DNA of 6,822 nt from Victivallales bacterium (GTDB lineage: Bacteria > Verrucomicrobiota > Lentisphaeria > Oligosphaerales > Oligosphaeraceae): the NCBI GenBank assembly GCA_900769285.1, contig CAAGGB010000044.1:1-6822 (forward strand). Reading direction: 5' to 3'. The notes under the pieces are model-generated. The model searched no databases. It was not told the DNA's origin and saw only the letters and a program-made list of their open reading frames with translations. A program made the position numbers and the translations under genes. Shown in pieces: positions 1-6,476 of the stretch. The number at the start of each line of letters is the position of its first letter. Position 1 is the first letter of the stretch.

Positions 1-1
1 G

Positions 2-7
2 CCTCCT
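2..7 (-). promoter_or_regulatory. Probable ribosome binding site of the next minus-strand gene
   Basis: Read on the minus strand, the bases just after the paaK stop codon contain AGGAGG, a near-perfect Shine-Dalgarno sequence, at the very edge of the window. This suggests that another gene starts within a few bases outside the window and is cotranscribed with paaK. An ATG at 10-8 on the minus strand overlaps the same bases and could instead be the start codon. The gene itself cannot be seen. Confidence 0.45.
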
Positions 8-14
8 CATCTCG

Positions 15-1316
15 TCACTTCTGGTTGCGCAGGTCGATGACGCGCTTGGCCTTGCCGACGGAGCGCTCGATGGTGCCCGGCTCGACGAGCGTGATGCGCG
101 CGCTCAGGCCGATGAGCTGCTTGATGCGGTTCGCAATCTGGGCGCGCAGCACCTCCAGGCCGCGGACCTGGTCGGAGAACGCCTCCGGCGTGACCTCGAC
201 CCGTATCTCCAGCTCGTCCATCGCCTTCGGGCGGGAAACCACCAGCTGATAGTGCGGGCTCGTGCCGGGAATGCCCAGCAGCACGCTCTCCACCTGCGTC
301 GGGAACAGGTTGACGCCGTGGATGATGAGCATGTCGTCGCTGCGGCGGCGGACCTTCTCCATGCGGACGATGGTGCGGCCGCAGCGGCAGCGCTCGTAGT
401 GGAGGCGGCTGATGTCGTGCGTCCGGTAGCGGATCATCGGCATGCCCTCCTTGGTGATGTTGGTGAAGCAGATCTCGCCCTCCTCGCCTGGCGGGAGCAG
501 CTCGCCGGTCTCGGGGTCGATGATCTCGGGATAGTAGTGGTCCTCGAAGACGTGCAGGCCCTCATGGTAGATGCAGTCGGCGGAGACGCCCGGACCCATG
601 ATCTCGGACAGGCCGAAGATGTCATGCGCCTTGATGTTCGTCTTGGACTCGATCAGGTCGCGCATCGCCTCCGTCCAGGGCTCGGCGCCGAAGAAGCCCA
701 GGCGCAGCTTCGTCTCCTTCAGGTCCACGCCCAGCTTCTCAGCCTCCTCAATCAGGTGGATGAAGTACGACGGCGTGCCGCAGAACACCGTCGTCCCGAA
801 GTCGCGGATCAGCATGATCTGCTTCTCCGTCGCGCCGCCGCCCATCGGGATGACCGACGCGCCCAGGCGCTCCGCGCCGTAGTGCGCGCCCAGGCCGCCC
901 GTGAACAGACCATAGCCGTACCCGACCTGGAAGATGTCGTTCTCCGTCGCGCCGCCCAGCTGGAACGTGCGGCACATCGTCTCCGCCCAGCACTCCAGGT
1001 CGTGCTTCGTGTAGCACACCACCGTCGGCTTGCCCGTCGTCCCGCTCGACGCATGGATGCGCACGATGTCCTTCTGCGGCACCGCGACCAGCCCGAACGG
1101 ATAGTTGTCACGCAAGTCCGTCTTGTTCGTGAACGGGAACTTCGACAGGTCCTTCAGCGTCTTCAGGTCAGATGGCTTCACGCCCGCCTCGTCAAACGAC
1201 TTGCGGTAAAACGGGACGTTGTTGTAGACGCGCTCCAGCGTCTCGCGTAGTCTCTCGTACTGCAGCCGCTCCAGGGCGCCGCGCTCAACAAAGTCTTTCA
1301 GCAGCAGGTCGTTCAT
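15..1316 (-). CDS. paaK: Phenylacetate-CoA ligase (aryl-CoA ligase)
   Basis: A 433-residue AMP-forming ligase of the ANL (adenylate-forming) superfamily, full length for the PaaK family (about 430-440). It activates phenylacetate or a related aryl acetate to its CoA thioester with ATP in the cytoplasm. Visible motifs: the phosphate-binding loop HASSGTTGKPT at residues 88-98, FGLSE at 234-238, YRTHD at 297-301 (the YRTGD-type ATP-ribose motif), the CRCGRT segment typical of PaaK at 310-315, the hinge RRSDDMLIIHGVNLFP at 324-339, and a C-terminal GKAKRV at 421-426 that carries the likely catalytic lysine. The start fits the usual family N-terminus; no Shine-Dalgarno sequence precedes it. In anaerobes this enzyme often sits beside indolepyruvate:ferredoxin oxidoreductase genes and works in aromatic amino acid fermentation, but no such neighbour is visible here. 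The exact aryl acid (phenylacetate, indoleacetate or hydroxyphenylacetate) cannot be read from the sequence. Confidence 0.95.
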   Translation of the reverse strand: MNDLLLKDFVERGALERLQYERLRETLERVYNNVPFYRKSFDEAGVKPSDLKTLKDLSKFPFTNKTDLRDNYPFGLVAVPQKDIVRIHASSGTTGKPTVVCYTKHDLECWAETMCRTFQLGGATENDIFQVGYGYGLFTGGLGAHYGAERLGASVIPMGGGATEKQIMLIRDFGTTVFCGTPSYFIHLIEEAEKLGVDLKETKLRLGFFGAEPWTEAMRDLIESKTNIKAHDIFGLSEIMGPGVSADCIYHEGLHVFEDHYYPEIIDPETGELLPPGEEGEICFTNITKEGMPMIRYRTHDISRLHYERCRCGRTIVRMEKVRRRSDDMLIIHGVNLFPTQVESVLLGIPGTSPHYQLVVSRPKAMDELEIRVEVTPEAFSDQVRGLEVLRAQIANRIKQLIGLSARITLVEPGTIERSVGKAKRVIDLRNQK

Positions 1317-1373
1317 CGTTGTGGTTGGTCGACAGTTTGCGTGGGTTCTAAATCCTCATGACCGTTCTTTCCG

Positions 1374-1440
1374 CCGCGGACCGCCCTCCGGCGTCCCCGC
1401 CTTCCCAGGCGCAGCCCGGCCCCAGGCCGGGCGACCGCGG
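1374..1440. repeat. GC-rich cluster of small palindromes in the divergent gap
   Basis: A 67-base stretch bounded by CCGCGG at both ends (1374-1379 and 1435-1440). Inside are three consecutive hairpins: GGCG/CGCC with a TCCC loop (1390-1401), CGCCT/AGGCG with a TCCC loop (1398-1411, overlapping the first), and GCCCGGCC/GGCCGGGC with a CCA loop (1414-1432, eight perfect pairs). No T-run follows on either strand, so it is not an ordinary intrinsic terminator. If the proposed minus-strand promoter is right, the cluster lies in the paaK leader RNA, where it could affect translation or transcript stability. It could also be a dispersed intergenic palindromic repeat. Confidence 0.55.
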
Positions 1441-1453
1441 CGACAGCGCCCCA

Positions 1454-1482
1454 AATATGATACCTACTGCCTCCTTTTGCAA
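1454..1482 (-). promoter_or_regulatory. Candidate sigma-70-type promoter for paaK
   Basis: On the minus strand, TTGCAA (1482-1477) is followed after exactly 17 bases by CATATT (1459-1454), a reasonable -35/-10 pair in an otherwise very GC-rich gap. It would start transcription near 1447 and give a leader of about 130 bases before the paaK start, including the hairpin cluster. The consensus of this organism's housekeeping sigma factor is unknown, so this rests on pattern alone. Confidence 0.4.
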
Positions 1483-1534
1483 GCAGCAGCCTCTTTTTTG
1501 CCGCTCCCACCCTCCCCCCGCGCCAAAACCGCGA

Positions 1535-1542
1535 TATATTAT
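1535..1542 (+). promoter_or_regulatory. Possible -10 element for the esterase operon
   Basis: TATATTAT is the most AT-rich spot in the last 100 bases before the esterase gene and contains two overlapping -10-like hexamers (TATATT and TATTAT), about 65 bases before the start codon. No recognisable -35 hexamer lies 16-18 bases upstream; that region is a C-rich tract. A weak call based on position and composition. Confidence 0.25.
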
Positions 1543-1606
1543 CCTCCGCCATCACGGCGACACACGCCGCACCACCCACCATAACCATCCACGGACATCA
1601 CCCGAC

Positions 1607-3607
1607 ATGCAATCCCTCCGACTCCGCAACATCTTCTCCTCCCATATGGTCCTCCAGCGCAACCGCCCCATCGTCCTCTCCGGCTTCGGCGAGCCCGGAC
1701 GAGCCGTCGGCGTCACCTTCGCCGGACGCTCCGCACAGACCGCCGTCGGCGACGACGGCCAGTGGCGCGTCACCTTCCCCATGATGAACGCCGGCGGCCC
1801 GCACACCCTCGCCGCCTGGTACGATGGCGAGGAGCCCACCGTCCGCCTCGACGACATCCTCATCGGCGAGGTCTGGATGTGCACCGGACAGTCCAACATG
1901 GAGATGCCCGTCCACTCCGACAACCCCTTCTGGAGAACCGCCAACTCCACCGACGAGCTCGCTCACGCCAGCCACCCCGCCATCCGACTCTTCAACTCCT
2001 TCACCACCCGCCGCCTCGCACCCGACGCGCCCCTCGACGACGAGTCGCCCGACAACCCCGGCTGGCTCGTCTGCTCCCCCGACACCGTCGCCAACTTCTC
2101 CGCCTGCGCCTACTTCTTCGGCCGACAGCTCCACGATGACCTCGACATCCCCATCGGACTCATCTCCACCGCCTGGGGCGGCACACGCATCGAGGCCTGG
2201 ATCTCACAGGACAAATTCGACGCCTCCGACTGGACCGTCGCCCGCCGACCCACCTCCGACATCATCCCCGCCTGGCAGGAGGCCCTCCACTCCGACGCCC
2301 TCGCCCCCTTCCGCGACTGGCTCGCACGCTTCGACGCCCTCGGCGCCACCCCGACCGAATGGCTCCGACCCGACTTCGACGACCACGGCTGGACCGCCGC
2401 CACAGGGCGCTCCATCCCCCTCCCCTCCATCGGCCGCACCCTCTGCCGCATCCATCTCGACCTCCCCCACACGCCGCCCCAGGGCTGCGTGACCCTCCAC
2501 CTCGGCATCGTCAACGACGCCGACCAGACCGCCGTCAACGGCGTCACCGTCGGCGCCACCACCCCCGAGACGCCCAACTACTGGGCCGCCCAGCGAACCT
2601 ACACCCTCCCCGCCGGAACCCTCGTCCAGGGACACAACGTCATCACCGTCCAGGCCGACAACCACTACGCCACCGGCGACGTCAACCTCGCCGGACTCGC
2701 CCTCGCCGACCAGGACGGAAACCCCATCGACGCCACCCTCGCCGACATCCGCCTCGCCACCGTCTTCACCGCGCCTGCCGACTTCCCCTGCCGCCCCAAC
2801 CCGCCCTGCACCGGCGGCGACGCCCTCCCCGACTCGCCCAACTACCCCTCCACCCTCTTCAACTCACTTATCAGCCCCTGGCTCAAGACCGCCATCCGCG
2901 GAACCATCTGGTATCAGGGCTGCTCCAACGCCGGACAGTTCTCCTACTTCCCACTCCACCAGATGCTCATCGACGACTTCCGCGAACAGTGGCACGACCC
3001 CCGACAGCCCTTCCTCATCGTCCAGCTCGCTGCCTTCGACCGACACACCCCCGAACAGCCCGCCGACCCCGCCGACTACGACCACAGACCCTTCCCCGAA
3101 TTCTCCGCCTACGCCCTCACCCGCGAAATCCAGCAGGTCGTCGCCGAAACCATGGACAATGTCGGCCTCATCACCGCCTTCGACTGCGGTGATCCCACCG
3201 ACATCCACCCGCGCGACAAGCAGACGCTCGGACGACGCCTCGCGCTCAAGGCCGAGGACATGCTCAACTGGATCCCGCGCGACGACGCCGACAGCCCCGC
3301 CTACGCCGGACACGTCGTCCAGGGCGACACCATCCGCGTCTTCTTCTCACACGCCGAGGACGGACTCCACACCACCGACGGACTCCCCCCAAAGGCCTTC
3401 TACCTCGGACTCCCCAGCGGCGAGCTCGTCCCCGCCAACGCCCGCATCGACGGCGACACCGTCCTCCTCTCCTCTCCCCTCACCACCAACCCGCAGCGCG
3501 TCCGCTACGCCTTCACCGGCTTCTGCCGCGTCAACCTCGTCAACCGCCACGGCCTACCCGTCCTGCCCTTCCGCACCGACGCCACCGACTACGCCAGAGT
3601 CTTCTGA
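1607..3607 (+). CDS. Sialate O-acetylesterase family protein (SGNH hydrolase)
   Basis: A 666-residue esterase predicted to remove O-acetyl groups from sugars, such as acetylated sialic acid or acetylated plant oligosaccharides. Visible SGNH features: GQSNMEMP with nucleophile Ser96, STAWGGTRIEAW at 187-198, IWYQGCSNAG around 434-443, and DPTDIHP at 529-535, which supplies the acid (Asp529 or Asp532) and His534. A beta-sandwich insert at roughly residues 252-370 matches the jelly-roll insert common in large bacterial members. The start chosen gives MQSLRLRNIFSSHMVLQR, the conserved beginning of the mature family fold. The frame stays open upstream to 1358, but that stretch covers the palindrome cluster, looks noncoding and has no signal peptide. 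The protein is therefore predicted to be cytoplasmic, although many relatives are exported. No Shine-Dalgarno sequence is evident. It ends 38 bases before the next gene, so the two are probably cotranscribed. The true substrate is unknown; sialic acid specificity should not be assumed. Confidence 0.9.
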   Translation: MQSLRLRNIFSSHMVLQRNRPIVLSGFGEPGRAVGVTFAGRSAQTAVGDDGQWRVTFPMMNAGGPHTLAAWYDGEEPTVRLDDILIGEVWMCTGQSNMEMPVHSDNPFWRTANSTDELAHASHPAIRLFNSFTTRRLAPDAPLDDESPDNPGWLVCSPDTVANFSACAYFFGRQLHDDLDIPIGLISTAWGGTRIEAWISQDKFDASDWTVARRPTSDIIPAWQEALHSDALAPFRDWLARFDALGATPTEWLRPDFDDHGWTAATGRSIPLPSIGRTLCRIHLDLPHTPPQGCVTLHLGIVNDADQTAVNGVTVGATTPETPNYWAAQRTYTLPAGTLVQGHNVITVQADNHYATGDVNLAGLALADQDGNPIDATLADIRLATVFTAPADFPCRPNPPCTGGDALPDSPNYPSTLFNSLISPWLKTAIRGTIWYQGCSNAGQFSYFPLHQMLIDDFREQWHDPRQPFLIVQLAAFDRHTPEQPADPADYDHRPFPEFSAYALTREIQQVVAETMDNVGLITAFDCGDPTDIHPRDKQTLGRRLALKAEDMLNWIPRDDADSPAYAGHVVQGDTIRVFFSHAEDGLHTTDGLPPKAFYLGLPSGELVPANARIDGDTVLLSSPLTTNPQRVRYAFTGFCRVNLVNRHGLPVLPFRTDATDYARVF

Positions 3608-3630
3608 CCTCCGAAACACAACCCAACGAT

Positions 3631-3636
3631 AAGGAG
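3631..3636 (+). promoter_or_regulatory. Ribosome binding site of the exported protein gene
   Basis: AAGGAG lies nine bases before the ATG at 3646. It fixes that start, which is also the one that gives a clean signal peptide. It is the only clear Shine-Dalgarno sequence in front of a gene that starts inside this window, which suggests that the second gene of the operon relies on its own initiation. Confidence 0.85.
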
Positions 3637-3645
3637 CAGCACCCC

Positions 3646-6351
3646 ATGAAGCGACTTCTGACCGCCGTCCTGTTCACCCTGTGCCTCGCCGCCCAGGCCG
3701 CCGACCACAGCGTCATGCTCTTCGACTTCCGCGACAGCCAGCTGCATGGCTGGAAGGGCAACTCCCAGGTCAAGGCCCTCACCCCCACCCCCGAGGGACT
3801 CCAGGTCACCGTCACCGGACGCGAGGATCCCTGGATCGAGGGTCCCGCCATCCCCGCCCTCCCCCAGGGCGACTACGACAAGATGCTCGTCGAGGCGCAC
3901 TTCCGAAACACCGGCTCCACCCAGGTCCAGATGTTCTGGGGCCGGCGCTTCAACGCCGCCGACGCCTGCTACTTCAACTCGCCCGCCAACGACCAGTGGC
4001 TCACCGCCACCGCCGTCGTCCCACGCTTCGAGCCCGGGACGCGCCTACGCTTCGACCCCTGCCACACCGACGGCTCCATGACCCTCGCCTGGGTCAGGGC
4101 AACCCCCATGGTCAGCCTCTTCAAGCCTGACTTCCCCACCCCACAGCCCATCGCCCTCCCCACCGACGCACCCGCCGTCACCGCCGGCGCCCTCACCGTC
4201 CGCCACCACCCCTCACGCTGGGACGCCTTCACTGTCGAGCTCGACGGCACCCTCATGGCCGCCGGACTCTCCTGCCCGCAGCTCACCGCCGTCGCCACCG
4301 ACGGCACACCGCTCACCCTCGACCTCGCACAGGCCAGGACCGCCTGCAAGCAAACGCCCGACGGACTCCGGCTCACCGCCGCCGTCACCGACGCCGCCGG
4401 CGTCACCTGGACCCTCACCCGCACCTTCACCGCGCTCCGCGACGGCCACGGCGACGCCATCCGCGTCACCACCACCTGCCGTCCCGACCGCGACGCCCAG
4501 CTCGCCAACCTCAGCCTCCTCACCCTCTTCCCCGGACTCGGCTCCTTCGGCACCCGCAAGAGCCAGGCGCTCCTCGCCGGCGCCGAGTACCTCGTCGCCG
4601 ACGAGGCCTCCTCCAGCGAGCTCGACGTCAAGGGCGAAAACGCCAACCGGCTCTCCGTCGCCCCCGTCAAGCTCTGCCTCCCCCTCATGGCCCTCGCCGC
4701 CGACGGCCGCTGGCTCTCCCTCTCCTGGGACGACAGCGGCCTCCGGCCCGCCACCGTCTTCGACATCCCCGACCGACAGTACCGCTCCGGCGCGAACCTC
4801 TGGGGACTCTGGCTCCCAGGCGTCGGCCGTCACCGCCTCGATGGCGACCTCAACACCTACCTCCCCATGACCGTCGCCGCCAACCAGACGCTCGCCCTCT
4901 CCGCCGTCATCGCCGGCGGCACCGGCGAGACCGTCGTCCCCGCCGTCCAGGCACACGTCGCCCGACTCGGACAGCTCCCGCCACTCCCCGCCCACGCACC
5001 CGACTTCCAGGGCGCCATCCGACTCCTCGCCGCCGGCTACCTCGACTCCGCCGCCAACGTCAACCACACCTGGCGGCACGCCGTCGTCGCCAACCCCAAG
5101 GCCTTCACCCCCACTGTCGCCGCCGACGCCATCCTCTACCAGGCATGGCTCGCCGCCAACACCGCCGACCACGACCTCGCCCAACGCCTCCGGCAGGAAA
5201 TCGCCGCCGCACTCCCCGCCGTCCTCGAGGGCAAAAGCCTCCGCTCCATCGCGCACAACCCCAACCCCATCCACCTACACCTCTTCTTCAACCGCATCCA
5301 GGACTGGCTCGACACCAACCACCGCAACGCCCTCGACTTCCTCGCCCGACAGGTCCGGCCCGACGGCTCCTTCCCCTTCGTCAAGCCCGAGAAGCTCCGC
5401 CACAACTACGGCAGCACCCACTGGACCGACCACGCCAACGGCCTGACCGCCGTCCGCGGCGTCAACGCCTCCCTCGCCGCACTCGCCTCCGCCAGCCCCG
5501 AGCTCCGCACCGCCTACCTCAACTGGCTCGACAAGGTCTTCGACCTCTACCGTAACGACGCCCCTCGCGGCGCCCAGACCTGGGAAATACCCCTCCACAC
5601 CCCCGACATCCTCGCCTCCGCCTACCTCCTCGACCACGCCGTTGCCGCCTATCAGCTCACCGACAACCCCAAGTACCTCCAGACCGCCCGCTACTGGGCC
5701 TGGACCGGCGTCCCCTTCGTCTACCTCACCGACCCCGCCCGTGACTACGGCCCCAACGGCCTCTACGCCACCATCGCCGTCCTCGGCGCCACCAGCTGGA
5801 CCGCCCCCTTCTGGATCGGACTCCCCGTCCAGTGGTGCGGCATGGTCTACCGCAACGCCCTCTGCACCTACCTCGACCTCCTCCGGCAGCTCCCCGACAC
5901 CCAGTCGCAGGTCAGCCTCTGGAGCAAAATCGCCGCCGGCATCACCCTCACCGGACTCAACATGACCTTCCCCCTCGCCGACACCCAGCGGCAGGGACTC
6001 CTCCCTGACGTCTACGTCCTCCAGACCCAGGAGAGCACCGGCCCCGCCATCAACCCCGGCACCACCCTCACCCACCTCCCGCAGGCCTACGGACAGCGCC
6101 CCGTCATCGCCCAGACCCGCCTTGACACCGGCGTCATGGCCTTCGCCCTCGGCAACATCGCACAGCTCCCCAACGGCGACCTCCAGCTCGACCTCTGGCC
6201 CGAGTCACACTCCCAGGTCCTCATCTCCGGTCTCCCCAACCGACCCGCACGCATCACCTGGAACGGCGCCCCCCTCGACGCCGCCTGGGCCGCGCCGCAC
6301 CGCGCCCTCATCCTCTCGCTCAAGGGAAAGGGCGTCCTCTCCTTCCGCTAA
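3646..6351 (+). CDS. Large exported protein of unknown function, alpha/alpha-barrel glycan-enzyme-like
   Basis: A 901-residue protein with a type I signal peptide (MKRLLTAVLFTLCLAAQA, likely cleaved after Ala18). I do not recognise a named family. By eye it has four parts. Residues 20-150 form a beta-sandwich resembling carbohydrate-binding modules, with DPWIEGPAIPALP and LRFDPCHTDGSMTLAWVRA as typical strands. Residues 160-445 are beta-rich and include EYLVADEASSSE (314-325) and LPLMALAADGRWLSLSWDD (about 345-363). Residues 455-770 are helical and aromatic-rich, like an alpha/alpha toroid, with NYGSTHWTDHANG (587-599), WEIPLHTPD (646-654) and RDYGPNGLYA (699-708). The end is a beta-sandwich. 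This order resembles six-hairpin glycosidases and some polysaccharide lyases. Candidate active-site residues are His592, Asp595, His596, Glu647, His651, Asp654 and Asp700, all inferred. Its place after an acetylesterase supports a role in polysaccharide breakdown at the cell surface or in the periplasm. It has no C-terminal anchor or lipobox. A non-catalytic binding role remains possible. Confidence 0.85.
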   Translation: MKRLLTAVLFTLCLAAQAADHSVMLFDFRDSQLHGWKGNSQVKALTPTPEGLQVTVTGREDPWIEGPAIPALPQGDYDKMLVEAHFRNTGSTQVQMFWGRRFNAADACYFNSPANDQWLTATAVVPRFEPGTRLRFDPCHTDGSMTLAWVRATPMVSLFKPDFPTPQPIALPTDAPAVTAGALTVRHHPSRWDAFTVELDGTLMAAGLSCPQLTAVATDGTPLTLDLAQARTACKQTPDGLRLTAAVTDAAGVTWTLTRTFTALRDGHGDAIRVTTTCRPDRDAQLANLSLLTLFPGLGSFGTRKSQALLAGAEYLVADEASSSELDVKGENANRLSVAPVKLCLPLMALAADGRWLSLSWDDSGLRPATVFDIPDRQYRSGANLWGLWLPGVGRHRLDGDLNTYLPMTVAANQTLALSAVIAGGTGETVVPAVQAHVARLGQLPPLPAHAPDFQGAIRLLAAGYLDSAANVNHTWRHAVVANPKAFTPTVAADAILYQAWLAANTADHDLAQRLRQEIAAALPAVLEGKSLRSIAHNPNPIHLHLFFNRIQDWLDTNHRNALDFLARQVRPDGSFPFVKPEKLRHNYGSTHWTDHANGLTAVRGVNASLAALASASPELRTAYLNWLDKVFDLYRNDAPRGAQTWEIPLHTPDILASAYLLDHAVAAYQLTDNPKYLQTARYWAWTGVPFVYLTDPARDYGPNGLYATIAVLGATSWTAPFWIGLPVQWCGMVYRNALCTYLDLLRQLPDTQSQVSLWSKIAAGITLTGLNMTFPLADTQRQGLLPDVYVLQTQESTGPAINPGTTLTHLPQAYGQRPVIAQTRLDTGVMAFALGNIAQLPNGDLQLDLWPESHSQVLISGLPNRPARITWNGAPLDAAWAAPHRALILSLKGKGVLSFR

Positions 6352-6397
6352 TCCCCCGAACGCCCGTCACGCGAACGGCTATCCTCCCAGTGAGCTT

Positions 6398-6469
6398 TTT
6401 TCGTGTTCTTTTGTGTTTTTTGTGGACTGAATAGAGAGCGTTTTTGTGTTCTTTTGTGTCTTTTGTGGA
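6398..6469 (+). repeat. Two direct copies of a T-rich GTGT repeat
   Basis: Two 29-base copies, at 6398-6426 and 6441-6469, match at 27 of 29 positions and start 43 bases apart. Each copy is three units of a T-run followed by GTGT, GTGT and GTGG; the units start 10 and then 9 bases apart in copy 1 (GTGT at 6403 and 6413, GTGG at 6422). Almost no A occurs in either copy, in sharp contrast to the C-rich genes on the left. The second copy ends eight bases before the next start codon. Similar TTTTGTGTCTTTTGTGG-like strings seem familiar to me from intergenic DNA of several environmental bacteria, but I cannot verify that here. No good terminator stem precedes the T-runs. Confidence 0.8.
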
Positions 6470-6476
6470 TAAAAAA

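Noticed and set aside
252..1250. Long plus-strand open frame of 332 codons antisense to paaK
   Set aside because: It is rich in Arg, Ala, Leu, Val and His with no domain sense, and it mirrors the well-conserved paaK frame on the other strand.
1358..1606. N-terminal extension of the esterase by 83 residues
   Set aside because: The extra part covers the palindrome cluster and the -10-like site, is Pro/Arg/His-rich without structure, and precedes the natural start of the family fold.
3462..3481. Twenty-base pure pyrimidine tract that could form triplex DNA
   Set aside because: It lies inside the esterase reading frame and follows from the CTC, TCC and CCC codon preference of the gene.
4213..5274. 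Long minus-strand open frame of 353 codons inside the exported protein gene
   Set aside because: Composition is almost entirely Gly, Glu, Val, Asp and Ala, as expected from reading C-ending codons backwards. The same applies to the 5275-6075 minus frame.
6364..6401. Intrinsic terminator after the exported protein gene
   Set aside because: The only stem is CCGT/ACGG, four pairs with a seven-base loop, and the first T-run begins 17 bases after it. This is too weak to call.
6445..6473. Promoter made of TTGTGT and GATAAA within the second T-rich repeat
   Set aside because: The spacing is right, but transcription would begin at or after the start codon at 6477, and the hexamers are poor. It would only make sense if the ATG at 6546 were the true start.
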